A DNA stretch of 64,000 nucleotides from Bordetella pseudohinzii (lineage in GTDB: Bacteria > Pseudomonadota > Gammaproteobacteria > Burkholderiales > Burkholderiaceae_B), in contig NZ_JHEP02000016.1 in NCBI RefSeq assembly GCF_000657795.2, positions 1 through 64,000 on the forward strand, given 5' to 3'. Position numbers and translations under genes: made by a program. A model generated the notes under the pieces. The model was not told the DNA's origin, made no database searches, and saw only the letters and a list, made by a program, of their open reading frames with translations. Within the stretch, counting starts at the first letter, position 1. The number at the start of each line of letters is the position of its first letter. Shown one piece after another: positions 40,761 to 49,596 of this stretch.

Positions 40761-43022
40761 GTGTCAGACGCGCAGAGCCAATCTTCCTCTTCCACGGTCT
40801 GGGCGGGCAGCCTGGCCACGGCCATTGTTTCGCCGGCCTTCCTGATGCTGCCGCAGGCCGCCCTGGCGCAGGAATCCAGCGTGCCCCAGCTGGCCCCGGT
40901 GCAGGTGCAGGGCGAGGCGGAATCCTTCGATGTGAAGGACTCCGCTTCGTCGAAGTTCACCGCGCCCTTGCTGGATACCGCCAAGACGGTGCAGGTCATC
41001 CCCCAGCAAGTGATCGAAAGCCAGGCCGCCGCGTCGCTGACCGATGTGCTGCGCAACTCGCCGGGCATCACCTTCGGCGCGGGCGAGGGCGGCAACCCCT
41101 TGGGCGACCGTCCATTCATCCGCGGATATGACGCCCAGTCGAGCACCTTCATCGACGGCATGCGCGATATCGGTTCGACCTCGCGCGAAGTCTTCAACCT
41201 GCAGCAGGTCGAGGTCATCAAGGGCGCCGATGGCGCCTTCGGCGGCCGCGGCGGCGCGGGCGGCACCATCAACCTGATCAGCAAGACCGCTCAGGCGAGC
41301 GACTTCACCAATGCCTCGCTGGCGATCGGCACCGATGATTACTATCGCGGCACCATCGACTCGAACTGGAAGCTGGGCGAGACCAGCGCCTTCCGCCTGA
41401 ACCTGATGTACCACGACCAGAATGTGGCCGGCCGCGATGCGGTCGATTACAACCGCTGGGGCGTGGCGCCGACCTTCTCCTTCGGCCTGGGTACGCCCAC
41501 CCGCGTGACGCTGAGCTACTACCACCTGCAATCCGACGACACGCCGGACAGCGGCATCCCCTACAAATATCCCAGCTCCAAGATCAAGCCCGACGGCAGC
41601 TATCTGGGCGTGACCCGCACCGGCCCGGCCAATGTCGACCGCGACAACTTCTATGGCCTGACCAGCGACTACCGCAAGACCCAGACCGATATGGCCACGG
41701 TGGGCATCGAGCACGACATCACCGACCGCCTGATGCTGCGCAACACCACGCGCTACACCTATAGCAAGCAGCGCTACGTGGTCACGCAGCCCGACGACAG
41801 CCAGGGCAATGTGCTCAACGGCCTGGTCTGGCGCCGCGCCAACACCCGCGTCAGCGACGTCGAAACCATCGCCAACAATACCGAGCTGACCGGCAAGTTC
41901 GATACCGGCTCGCTCAAGCACAGCTTCTCCATGGGCCTGGAGCTGTCCTCGGAAGAGGGCAAGAAAGACGCGCTGGCCGTCAATCGCGGCACCGGCGCCG
42001 TCTGCGCCAAGGGCGCGGGCGCGCCCTCGGGCTACAACTGCACCAGCCTGTGGTCGCCCAATCCCCATGATCCCTGGGTCAATACGCTCGATGGCGGCGC
42101 GGTGGGCGATCCGACCCGCTCCAAGACGGTCACCAAGGCGCTCTATGCCTTCGACACCGTGGAGTTCAACAAGAACTGGCTGGGCAACGTGGGGCTGCGC
42201 GTCGACGACTACGACACCAAGTTCACGCAGAACAAGGCGGCCAAGAACGCCGTGGTGCGGCGCGACGACACGCTGTTCAACTACCAGCTGGGCCTGATCT
42301 ACAAGCCGGTCGAAAATGGCAGCTTCTATGTGTCGTATGGCACGTCGTCCACGCCCGCCAATGCCTCCATGGGCGAGGGCAGCGAAAGCCAGAGCCTGAC
42401 TCCGGGCCGCGGCGGCGTGGGCCTGAACGCGGCCGACCTCGCGCCGGAAAAGAACAAGACCTACGAAATCGGCACCAAGTGGGATGTGCTGGACCGCCGC
42501 CTGACGTTGACCGGCGCCTTGTTCCGCATCGAGACCACCAATGCGCGCATCACCGAACCGGATGGCGATTACGCCATGGCCGGCAAGAAAAATGTGCAGG
42601 GCCTGGAGCTGGGCTTCTCGGGCGCGATCACGCCCAAGTGGCAGGTCTACGGCGGCTACACCTACATGAAGTCCAAGATCAAGGACGATGGGGTGGCGAC
42701 CGACAAGGGCAATGCCTTCCCCAACACCCCGGAGAACGCCTTCAGCCTGTGGACGACGTATGCGCTGCTGCCGCAGCTGACGGTCGGGGGCGGCGCCTAT
42801 TACGTGGACAAGCAGTACGGCAATGCCGCCAACACCACCTATATCCCCTCGTACTGGCGCTTCGACGCCATGGCGGGCTACGAGTTCAGCAAGAACCTGA
42901 ACGTGCAGCTCAATATCTACAACCTGTTCGACAAGCAGTACTACGACAAGGCCTATGCCGCGCACTACGCCAACATCGCTCCGGGGCGCTCGGCCATCCT
43001 GACCTTCAACGTCAAGTACTGA
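40761..43022 (+). CDS. TonB-dependent catecholate siderophore receptor (Fiu-like)
   Basis: A 753-residue outer-membrane receptor. A long, serine-rich signal peptide ends at ALAQ (about 37). The plug has LDTAKTVQVIPQQVIESQ, RGYDAQSSTFIDGMRD and VEVIKGADGAFGGRGGAGG. The barrel ends in AILTFNVKY, with a C-terminal aromatic residue. The resemblance is to Fiu/PiuA and Bordetella Bfr catecholate receptors. The GTG at 40761 follows CCGGAGAAGTAGC. It is followed by a Sel1 protein and PiuC, the conserved iron-uptake trio, and preceded by Fur boxes, so it should be iron-repressed. Confidence 0.95.
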   Translation: MSDAQSQSSSSTVWAGSLATAIVSPAFLMLPQAALAQESSVPQLAPVQVQGEAESFDVKDSASSKFTAPLLDTAKTVQVIPQQVIESQAAASLTDVLRNSPGITFGAGEGGNPLGDRPFIRGYDAQSSTFIDGMRDIGSTSREVFNLQQVEVIKGADGAFGGRGGAGGTINLISKTAQASDFTNASLAIGTDDYYRGTIDSNWKLGETSAFRLNLMYHDQNVAGRDAVDYNRWGVAPTFSFGLGTPTRVTLSYYHLQSDDTPDSGIPYKYPSSKIKPDGSYLGVTRTGPANVDRDNFYGLTSDYRKTQTDMATVGIEHDITDRLMLRNTTRYTYSKQRYVVTQPDDSQGNVLNGLVWRRANTRVSDVETIANNTELTGKFDTGSLKHSFSMGLELSSEEGKKDALAVNRGTGAVCAKGAGAPSGYNCTSLWSPNPHDPWVNTLDGGAVGDPTRSKTVTKALYAFDTVEFNKNWLGNVGLRVDDYDTKFTQNKAAKNAVVRRDDTLFNYQLGLIYKPVENGSFYVSYGTSSTPANASMGEGSESQSLTPGRGGVGLNAADLAPEKNKTYEIGTKWDVLDRRLTLTGALFRIETTNARITEPDGDYAMAGKKNVQGLELGFSGAITPKWQVYGGYTYMKSKIKDDGVATDKGNAFPNTPENAFSLWTTYALLPQLTVGGGAYYVDKQYGNAANTTYIPSYWRFDAMAGYEFSKNLNVQLNIYNLFDKQYYDKAYAAHYANIAPGRSAILTFNVKY

Positions 43023-43069
43023 GCGGAAAGGCGCCGGCCGGGCCGCCAGGCCAGGTCGGCGCGCTCGAT

Positions 43070-43813
43070 ATGATCACCACGCAAGACCTCAACGCCGTCA
43101 CGCCCGGGCAGTTCGCGGCCATCCTGGCCGGCCCGCCCGAAGAGGCGCTGGCCTGGATGCGCGCGGCGGCGAAGGCCGGCGTGACCGAGGCCCAGGCCGT
43201 GCTGGGCCAGATGCTGCTCGACGGCCATGGCCAGGCGCGCGACCCGGAGGAAGCGCTGCAATGGTTCCAGCGCGCCGCGCGCAGAAACCACCCCATGGCG
43301 ATGAATATGCTCGGCCAGTGCCACCAGCATGGCTGGGGCCTGCCGCCCAATGCCGTCATGGCCGCCTATTGGTTCCGCCTGGCCGCGCAGGCCGGGCTGG
43401 ACTGGGGCATGTACAACTACGCCACCGCGCTGGCCCTGGGCCAGGGCGTGGAGCGCGACCGCAAGGCGGCCTTGGCCTGGCTGAACCAGGCGGCCGAGCT
43501 GGGCCATGCCAAGTCGCTCAACATCCTGGGCGGATTTCACGAAGACGGCTGGGAAGTGCCGGCCGACGAGGACGCGGCGCTGGCGCTGTACCGGCGCGCG
43601 GCCGAAGGCGGTGATTTCCGCGGGCATTTCAATCTGGCGCGCCTGCTGGCCAGGCGCGGTCGGATCGACCAGGCCCTGGAAAGCCTGGACCGCGTGCCCG
43701 AACATGCCACGCCGGCCTTTCTGGCGCAGGCGGCGGACTTCCTGCTGGCCAGCGGCGATGCGCGGCTGCGCGCCAAGGGCCAGGCGTTCAGGGCTATGCT
43801 GCGCACTGGATAA
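43070..43813 (+). CDS. Sel1-repeat (SLR/TPR-like) protein
   Basis: A 247-residue solenoid with five or more Sel1-like repeats of about 36 residues: [56 protein letters not shown] and [18 protein letters not shown]. No signal peptide is present, so it is cytosolic. It sits between the receptor and piuC, a position conserved in Betaproteobacteria and pseudomonads. The role there is unknown, presumably protein-protein contacts. The ATG at 43070 lacks a strong ribosome site. Confidence 0.88.
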   Translation: MITTQDLNAVTPGQFAAILAGPPEEALAWMRAAAKAGVTEAQAVLGQMLLDGHGQARDPEEALQWFQRAARRNHPMAMNMLGQCHQHGWGLPPNAVMAAYWFRLAAQAGLDWGMYNYATALALGQGVERDRKAALAWLNQAAELGHAKSLNILGGFHEDGWEVPADEDAALALYRRAAEGGDFRGHFNLARLLARRGRIDQALESLDRVPEHATPAFLAQAADFLLASGDARLRAKGQAFRAMLRTG

Positions 43814-43824
43814 GGAGAAACTTC

Positions 43825-44508
43825 ATGCTGCTGCATCTTGCCTCGGTATTGACCAAGGCGCAGGTCGCGCAGGCCCGCGCGCGCATCGATGCCGCGCAAT
43901 GGGTCGATGGCAACGTGACTTCGGGCGCGCAATCGGCGCTGTCCAAGCACAACGAGCAATTGCCCGAGAACGCGCCCGAAGCGCGCGAGGTCGGCCAGAT
44001 GATCCTGGATGCGCTGGGCCGCCATCCGCAATTCATGTCGGCGGCGCTGCCATTGAAAGTCTTTCCGCCGCTGTTCAACCGCTACCAGGGCGGCCAGCAG
44101 TTCGGCAACCATATCGACAATGCCGTGCGCCAGCTGCGCGGCACGGATTTCCGCATCCGCACCGACCTGTCGGCCACGCTCTTCCTGGCCGAGCCGCAGG
44201 ACTATGACGGCGGCGAGTTGTCCATCGAGGACAGCTTCGGCGTGCAGCGTGTCAAACTGGCCGCCGGCGACATGGTGCTCTATCCGGCCAGCAGCCTGCA
44301 TCATGTCACGCCGGTGACCCGGGGCGCGCGCGTGAGCGCGTTTTTCTGGATACAGAGCATGGTGCGCGCCGACGCCGACCGCGCCACCCTATACCAGCTG
44401 GATCAGTCGGTGCAGCAGCTGGCGGCCGAGCGCGGGCAGAACGACGCGGCGGTCGTGCAGCTCACCGGCATCTATCACAACCTCATCCGCCGCTGGGCCG
44501 AGCTGTAG
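43825..44508 (+). CDS. piuC: Fe(II)/2-oxoglutarate-dependent hydroxylase, PiuC/YbiX family
   Basis: A 227-residue prolyl-4-hydroxylase-fold dioxygenase. The iron triad is His96, Asp98 (GNHIDNA) and His159 (SSLHHV), and Arg169 (TRGARVS) is placed to bind 2-oxoglutarate. The family is cotranscribed with Fiu/PiuA receptors under Fur control; its substrate, perhaps a siderophore or receptor, is unsettled. It lies 11 bp after the Sel1 gene and overlaps the convergent flavoprotein gene by 26 bp. Confidence 0.95.
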   Translation: MLLHLASVLTKAQVAQARARIDAAQWVDGNVTSGAQSALSKHNEQLPENAPEAREVGQMILDALGRHPQFMSAALPLKVFPPLFNRYQGGQQFGNHIDNAVRQLRGTDFRIRTDLSATLFLAEPQDYDGGELSIEDSFGVQRVKLAAGDMVLYPASSLHHVTPVTRGARVSAFFWIQSMVRADADRATLYQLDQSVQQLAAERGQNDAAVVQLTGIYHNLIRRWAEL

Positions 44509-45733
44509 CCAGGTCGGCCAGCAGGCCCAGGGCGGCGGCCTTGCCGCTGGCCATGCAGGCGGTCAGCAGATAGCCGCCGGTGGGAGCTTCCCAGTCCAGC
44601 ATTTCGCCGGCGCAATAGACGCCCGGCAGCGCCTTGATCATGAGGCTGGCCGTGAGCGCCTCGAAGCGCACGCCGCCGGCGCTGCTGATGGCTTCGTCGA
44701 TGGGACGGGGCCGCGTGAGCCGGATGGGCAGGGCCTTGATGCGGCGGGCCAGCAGATCGGGGTCATCGAAGTCGGGCAGGCATTCGCGCAGCAGCGCGGC
44801 CTTGACGCCCTTGAGGCCCAGTCGGCTTTGCAGATGGCTGGACCAGGAGCGCGCGCCGCGCGGATGATGCACGGCCTGGGCCACCCGTTCGGCGCTCCAT
44901 CCCGGCAGCAGGTCCAGCCAGGCCGTGGCCTGGCCCTCGGCCGCGATGCGGTCGCGCAAGGGCGCCGACATGGCATAGACCAGGCTGCCTTCGATGCCCT
45001 GGGCGCTGATCACGCATTCGCCCAGCCGGCCCGGCGCGGCTTCGTCCAGCGACAGCGCCACGGACTTCAGGGGCTGGCCGGCATGGCGGTCGATGAAGTG
45101 GCGGCTCCACGCCACATCGAAGCCGCAGTTGGCCGGCAGCAGCGGCGTGACTGCCACGCCGCGCGCGGCCAGCGGCGCCAGCCACGCGCCGTCCGATCCC
45201 AGGCGGGCCCAGCTGGCCCCGCCCAGGGCCAGCAGCACGGCGTCGGCCGAGGTCTGGACCAGGCCTTGCGGGGTAGCGAAATGCAGCTGCCTCGGGCCGG
45301 CCGGCATGGCCTCGGGCCAGCCCAGCCAGCGGTGGCGCATATGGAAGCGCACGCCCTGGGCGCGCAGCCGGGCCAGCCAGGCGCGCAGCATGGGAGCGGC
45401 CTTCATTTCCTTGGGGAAGACGCGGCCCGAGCTGCCCACGAAGGTCTCCACGCCCAAGCCGTGGGTCCAGTCGCGCAGCGCCTGGGGGCCGAGCAGCTCC
45501 AGCCAGGGGGCGATCTGGTCGGCGCGCGCGCCATAGCGGCCGATGAAGGCCGGCGGGGCCTCGCTATGCGTCAGGTTCAGGCCGCCGCGGCCGGCCAGCA
45601 GGAACTTGCGGCCCACCGAGGGCATGGCGTCATACAGGTCGACCTGGGCGCCGCCCAGCGCCAGCGTCTCGGCCGCCATCAGGCCGGCGGGGCCGCCGCC
45701 GATGATGGCAATGCGCAAGGGAGAGTGAGACAT
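44483..45733 (-). CDS. TIGR03862/HI0933-type NAD(P)/FAD-binding flavoprotein
   Basis: A 416-residue flavoprotein. [20 protein letters not shown] is the N-terminal FAD motif, followed by [18 protein letters not shown], the family hallmark (YhiN/HI0933 group). The C-terminus has [18 protein letters not shown], the second FAD contact. Function is unknown; tRNA or membrane roles have been guessed for relatives. The start codon lies ten bases after a strong terminator hairpin, leaving almost no room for a leader. Confidence 0.9.
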   Translation of the reverse strand: MSHSPLRIAIIGGGPAGLMAAETLALGGAQVDLYDAMPSVGRKFLLAGRGGLNLTHSEAPPAFIGRYGARADQIAPWLELLGPQALRDWTHGLGVETFVGSSGRVFPKEMKAAPMLRAWLARLRAQGVRFHMRHRWLGWPEAMPAGPRQLHFATPQGLVQTSADAVLLALGGASWARLGSDGAWLAPLAARGVAVTPLLPANCGFDVAWSRHFIDRHAGQPLKSVALSLDEAAPGRLGECVISAQGIEGSLVYAMSAPLRDRIAAEGQATAWLDLLPGWSAERVAQAVHHPRGARSWSSHLQSRLGLKGVKAALLRECLPDFDDPDLLARRIKALPIRLTRPRPIDEAISSAGGVRFEALTASLMIKALPGVYCAGEMLDWEAPTGGYLLTACMASGKAAALGLLADLATARPSGG

Positions 45734-45742
45734 GAAGAAAGA

Positions 45743-45767
45743 AATGCCGGCTGTTCAGGCCGGCATT
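45743..45767 (-). terminator. Terminator after the DUF3300-DUF2950 operon
   Basis: On the minus strand, AATGCCGGC and GCCGGCATT form a 9-bp stem with a 7-base loop followed by TCTTTCTT. It lies 16 bp past the DUF2950 stop (45784) and only ten bases before the flavoprotein ATG. Confidence 0.85.
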
Positions 45768-45783
45768 GTCGCACGCGGCGGCT

Positions 45784-46575
45784 TCAGGGCAGGGGCGTCC
45801 AGTCCGCGCCCGTGGCTGTGCCGGGCCGGCCGGGCTGCGGACTCTGGCGTATGCCCTGCGGTCCGGCGATGAAGCGGTGCACGCCCGTGACGCCGAAGCG
45901 CGCCGGCCAGGCCGCCACGCGATAGCCCTGGCCGTCTTCGCCCGGCAGGATGGCGTAGCGATAGCCGTAGTAGGCGGCCCGCAGCGGCGTGTCCGGCCCC
46001 ATGACCAGGGCCTCGATGCCCAGCGGGCTGGGCGGGGCATTGTCGGCCGAGGGCCAATACAGGCCGTCCTGCTGGCCGCGCCGGCTCACCAGGCGCTGGG
46101 CGTATTGGCCGCCGTGCTGGCTGGCATAGCTTTGCTGGGCAGCCTGGATGGCGCGCAGGGTTTCGATGGCGCCGAGCTCGTTGCGGCCGATTTCGCGGCG
46201 GCGGATCTCGGGCGCGGCCGCCTTCAGGTCAAAGCGCCATTGGCCCTTGTTCTCGGCCAGCGGAATAGGCAGGCGCCAGCGCGAGGGGCCCACGTCCATC
46301 CAGGCCCGGCCATCGGCATCGCGCGCCATCTCGTGGCTGTGCGACCAGGCGGCCAGGAAATCATAGACATCGTCATCATCGATGTCGTTGGGCAGGACCT
46401 GTTTGTAGTGGGCGCCCAGGATGCCGCCCAGCGCGGCGCGGTCGCCGGTCGACAGGGCCCGCACCAGGGCGTCGCCGGCGGCTTCGGGCGAGGCGTAGCC
46501 CGTCTGGGCCTGTGCGGCCGGCAGGGCCAGCGATAGCGCCAGCAGGGCCAGGACTTTCCGTGTGGATGGGTTCAT
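45784..46575 (-). CDS. DUF2950 domain-containing exported protein
   Basis: A 263-residue protein with a signal peptide (VLALLALSLALPAAQA, cleavage near 23). Conserved blocks of DUF2950 include ASPEAAGDALVRAL, RRREIGRNELGAIETLRAIQ, SQHGGQYAQRLVS and PLRAAYYGYRYAIL. The family is periplasmic and of unknown function, and is usually encoded next to DUF3300, as here. GGAGATAACC precedes the ATG, two bases after the DUF3300 stop. Confidence 0.92.
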   Translation of the reverse strand: MNPSTRKVLALLALSLALPAAQAQTGYASPEAAGDALVRALSTGDRAALGGILGAHYKQVLPNDIDDDDVYDFLAAWSHSHEMARDADGRAWMDVGPSRWRLPIPLAENKGQWRFDLKAAAPEIRRREIGRNELGAIETLRAIQAAQQSYASQHGGQYAQRLVSRRGQQDGLYWPSADNAPPSPLGIEALVMGPDTPLRAAYYGYRYAILPGEDGQGYRVAAWPARFGVTGVHRFIAGPQGIRQSPQPGRPGTATGADWTPLP

Positions 46576-46577
46576 GG

Positions 46578-47900
46578 TTATCTCCGGCCCCTGCCGAGAT
46601 GGGCGCCGCCGCGCTGCATATGGAAGGAAGATTGCGCCGCGCCGCCGCGTTCGAGCTGGCCGCGCATGGCTTCGCCATTGCCCGCGCCCCGGAAGGCCGA
46701 GGAGCGGTTCATGGTTTCGGCATGATGCTGGGCGTTGCGTTGGTCCATGCGCTGGCGCTGCTCGGGACTCAGCTGCGCCTGCCCGGCGCGCGGGCCGAAG
46801 CCGCCGTCGTGGGCGCGCGCCTGGCCGCCCTGGCCCATGCCGGCTTCGCCCGCGCGGCCCGGGCGCTGCACCGCGTGTCCCGGTATGGATTGGCCCGTGC
46901 GGTTCTGGAAGGCTTGCGCGGCGCGCTCGCGCTCGGCATCGCGCCCCTGCATGGCCGGACGGCCCGCGGGCGTGGCGCCGCCGGGGCGGCCAGCCTGGCG
47001 CGCGGCATCGAAGCGCTGCGCCACTTCCGGGTTGCGATAGGGCACGTTGCCCCGGTTGGCCGGGTTGTGCTGCCAGGCGGCGCGGCCGTTGGCATTGGGC
47101 GGCGGCGGGGGCATGCGATGGCCGGGATTGATGTTGTTGTAGCGGTTCACATTGATGTCGACATCGTAGTGCCCCCAGTTCATGCCGCCCCACAGCGAGT
47201 TCACCGCGGCCACGCCCAGGCCGAATCCGATGCCGCTCACCAGGGCGGTGGCGAAGACCGAGCCGGGCGGCGGCGGGTAATAGGCGGGCGGATAGGCCGG
47301 ATAGGGCCAGGCGCCGTAGACCACGGTGGGGTTGTAGCTGGGCACGTAGACCACCTGCGGATTGGCCGGCGCGATGCTGATGACCGTGGTGTTGCCGGGC
47401 CCGGACTGGGTGCTGACCGTCTGCTGCGGCGTGCTCTTGAGCGTGCCGGCCTGCTTGGCTTGCGCGCGCAGGCGCTGGGCGGCGTTCATCACGTCGTCGG
47501 GCTGGGCCAGGAAGGCGTCGCCCACCGAGGCGACCCATTGCGGCTGGCGGCCCATCATGTCCAGCACGGAAGGAAATGCCGCCAGCGATTTGACACTGGG
47601 ATCCCAGCCCTGGTCTTGCACGGCCTTGACGGCGGCGTCGCCGGACAGCGACGTGTGTTGCGCGGACCAGGCGGCCGCGGCGGCCACATCGGCCGGATAG
47701 GTGGCCGCCATCAGGATCTGGGACAGCAGGGCATCGGGGTAGAGCGCGATCGGCGCCAGCATCTGGTCCAGCTGGGCGCGGTCCAGCTTGGCCGAGGGCG
47801 CCTGGGCGGCGGGCGCGGCCTGGGCCCAGGCCGCTGGCGGCGGCGCCGCGATGAGACAAAGCACCCACAAACCCGCCAGCAAACCAGAACGTGCACGCAT
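46578..47900 (-). CDS. DUF3300 domain-containing exported protein
   Basis: A 440-residue exported protein. The signal peptide ends at AWAQ (about 27). The DUF3300 domain (about 40-250) has LDQMLAPIALYPDALLSQIL, WSAQHTSLSGDAAVKAVQDQ and VVYVPSYNPTVVYGAWPYP. A low-complexity tail rich in Gly, Arg, Gln, Asn and Pro (about 265-440) resembles disordered or aggregation-prone regions. It forms a two-gene operon with DUF2950. Function is unknown; cell-envelope location is certain only from the signal peptide. Confidence 0.92.
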   Translation of the reverse strand: MRARSGLLAGLWVLCLIAAPPPAAWAQAAPAAQAPSAKLDRAQLDQMLAPIALYPDALLSQILMAATYPADVAAAAAWSAQHTSLSGDAAVKAVQDQGWDPSVKSLAAFPSVLDMMGRQPQWVASVGDAFLAQPDDVMNAAQRLRAQAKQAGTLKSTPQQTVSTQSGPGNTTVISIAPANPQVVYVPSYNPTVVYGAWPYPAYPPAYYPPPPGSVFATALVSGIGFGLGVAAVNSLWGGMNWGHYDVDINVNRYNNINPGHRMPPPPPNANGRAAWQHNPANRGNVPYRNPEVAQRFDAARQAGRPGGATPAGRPAMQGRDAERERAAQAFQNRTGQSIPGHAVQRPGRAGEAGMGQGGQARAHDGGFGPRAGQAQLSPEQRQRMDQRNAQHHAETMNRSSAFRGAGNGEAMRGQLERGGAAQSSFHMQRGGAHLGRGRR

Positions 47901-47997
47901 CGCAGCCTCCGCCGTCAGGCAAGAACATTAGGGGGCCGCCCGGCGGCCCTGCGGTCATGCTTGGGTTCGCCCATTCTCGCGGGAAATCCGCCGGATT

Positions 47998-49158
47998 TCA
48001 AATCGCCCGGACCAGGCGGACCAGGCTGATTTCGGAAGGGGCGGCCAGCCGCATGGGCGGCCCCCAATAGCCGGTGCCCCGGCTGGTGTAGACCCAGAGG
48101 CCGTCCTGCCGGTGCAGGCCGGCCGTGAAGGGCTGCTGCAGGCGCACGAAAAACCCCCAGGGGAAGAACTGGCCGCCATGGGTATGGCCCGAGAGCTGCA
48201 AGGTATAGCCCAGCGGCGCGGCGGCCAGGGCGCTGCGCGGCTGGTGGGCCAGCAGAAGCTTGACCGGAGCACCGGCCGGCGCGCCGCGCAGGGCCTTGGC
48301 GGGGTTGCTGCGCTGGCCGGGGTCGAAGGCGCCGGCGCCGAAGTCGGTGACGCCGGCCACCACCACCTGCCGGCCCTTGATCGTCAGCGCCACATGCTCG
48401 TTGAGCAGGACTTTCAGGCCCAGCCGGCGGAACTCGGCGATCCAGGACGCCGCGCCCGAGTAGTACTCGTGGTTGCCGGTCACCAGATAGACGCCGCCGG
48501 GGGCGCGCAGCCCCGCCAGCGGCCGGGTGTGCGGCGCGAGCTGCGCCACGCTGCCGTCGACCACATCGCCGGTGATGGCGATGATGTCCGGTTGCTGGGC
48601 GTTGACCGCGTCCACGATGGCCTGCACATAGGGCGCCTTGATGGTCGGACCCACATGGATGTCGCTGATCTGCGCGATGCGCAGGCCGTCGAGCTCGGGC
48701 GGCAGGCCGGCGATGGGCACATCGACCTGCGTCACGCGCGCCAGGCGCCGGGCATTGAAGAAGCCCAGCGCGCTGCCGGCCAGGGCCAGGAGGGGCACGG
48801 CCAGGGCCGTGCCCTGCCGCCACCGCGCCAGATCCGGCCAGCCGGCGGCCAGCCGCAGCAGGCCGCCGGCCGCCAGCGTCGCGTCGCGCAGCACGGTCAG
48901 CACGAAGAGCGAAGAGAAAAACCCCATGGCCAGAAAGCCCGCCCAGGCCAGGCGGTCGGCCCAGGGCGGGCGTCCCGAAGAGCGGCTGAGCATGCCCAGG
49001 GGGATGAGGAGGCAGGAGGCGATGAGCACCAGGGCCGCGCCCGCCCGCCAGGCCGGGCCTAGCGGGGCGTCGGGGATCAGGCGGATACCGACATAGACAT
49101 GGGCCAGCGCGCCCAGCGCCAGGAAGCGGATGAAGAAAGAGGACTTGCGTAGCGCCAC
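47998..49158 (-). CDS. Membrane-anchored metallophosphoesterase
   Basis: A protein of 386 residues with four N-terminal hydrophobic helices (about 5-140) and a calcineurin-type phosphoesterase domain: SDIHVGP, GDVVDGS, TGNHEYYSG and SGHTHGGQFFPW supply the di-metal ligands. The layout matches YkuE/YaeI-like enzymes, some of which act on lipid pyrophosphates. I chose GTG 49158, preceded by CCGGAGCCAAT; an ATG at 49239 would add 27 residues but has no ribosome site. Confidence 0.88.
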   Translation of the reverse strand: MALRKSSFFIRFLALGALAHVYVGIRLIPDAPLGPAWRAGAALVLIASCLLIPLGMLSRSSGRPPWADRLAWAGFLAMGFFSSLFVLTVLRDATLAAGGLLRLAAGWPDLARWRQGTALAVPLLALAGSALGFFNARRLARVTQVDVPIAGLPPELDGLRIAQISDIHVGPTIKAPYVQAIVDAVNAQQPDIIAITGDVVDGSVAQLAPHTRPLAGLRAPGGVYLVTGNHEYYSGAASWIAEFRRLGLKVLLNEHVALTIKGRQVVVAGVTDFGAGAFDPGQRSNPAKALRGAPAGAPVKLLLAHQPRSALAAAPLGYTLQLSGHTHGGQFFPWGFFVRLQQPFTAGLHRQDGLWVYTSRGTGYWGPPMRLAAPSEISLVRLVRAI

Positions 49159-49256
49159 ATTGGCTCCGGGGAGTACGCGGACGGGATAGGCTAACCCATC
49201 CCGTTCTTGGACGGCCGGCCTAAAATCGGCTTTTCCCATCCTGCGAAGGCCCGTCC

Positions 49257-49565
49257 ATGCATAGGCTTGTCCGCGCTCCCAGTCTGTTGTTGGCCCAGCA
49301 TTGGCTGAACCTGCTCAGGCAGGCCCGCGTGGCCGCCGAGCTGCACAACCGGCATTTGCAGGGCGCCTTGGGCGAGATTCCCGTCGATCAGTGCGGTCCG
49401 GAAATCTGGATCGAGCGCGAGGCCGACCGCGAATTGGCGCTGCGCCTGATCGGCTTGTCGCCGGCGGCCGAAGCGCCCGCCCTGTCCTGGGCCTGCCCGG
49501 ACTGCGGCGAGCGGCTGGAGCCGCAGTTCAGCGCCTGCTGGCGCTGCGGCGCCGACCGCTCCTGA
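49257..49565 (+). CDS. DUF2007-family protein with C-terminal zinc ribbon
   Basis: A 102-residue protein. The N-terminal DUF2007 domain (LLAQHWLNLLRQARVAAELH, then DQCGPEIWIERE) has a ferredoxin-like fold resembling signal-transducing PII-like proteins. The C-terminal CPDCGERLEPQFSACWRCG is a four-cysteine zinc ribbon. This two-part form is common in Betaproteobacteria, where function is unknown. It is divergent from the phosphoesterase. Confidence 0.88.
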   Translation: MHRLVRAPSLLLAQHWLNLLRQARVAAELHNRHLQGALGEIPVDQCGPEIWIEREADRELALRLIGLSPAAEAPALSWACPDCGERLEPQFSACWRCGADRS

Positions 49566-49596
49566 GGGCTTGCCGGCATGACCGTCTGGCGTCCTG

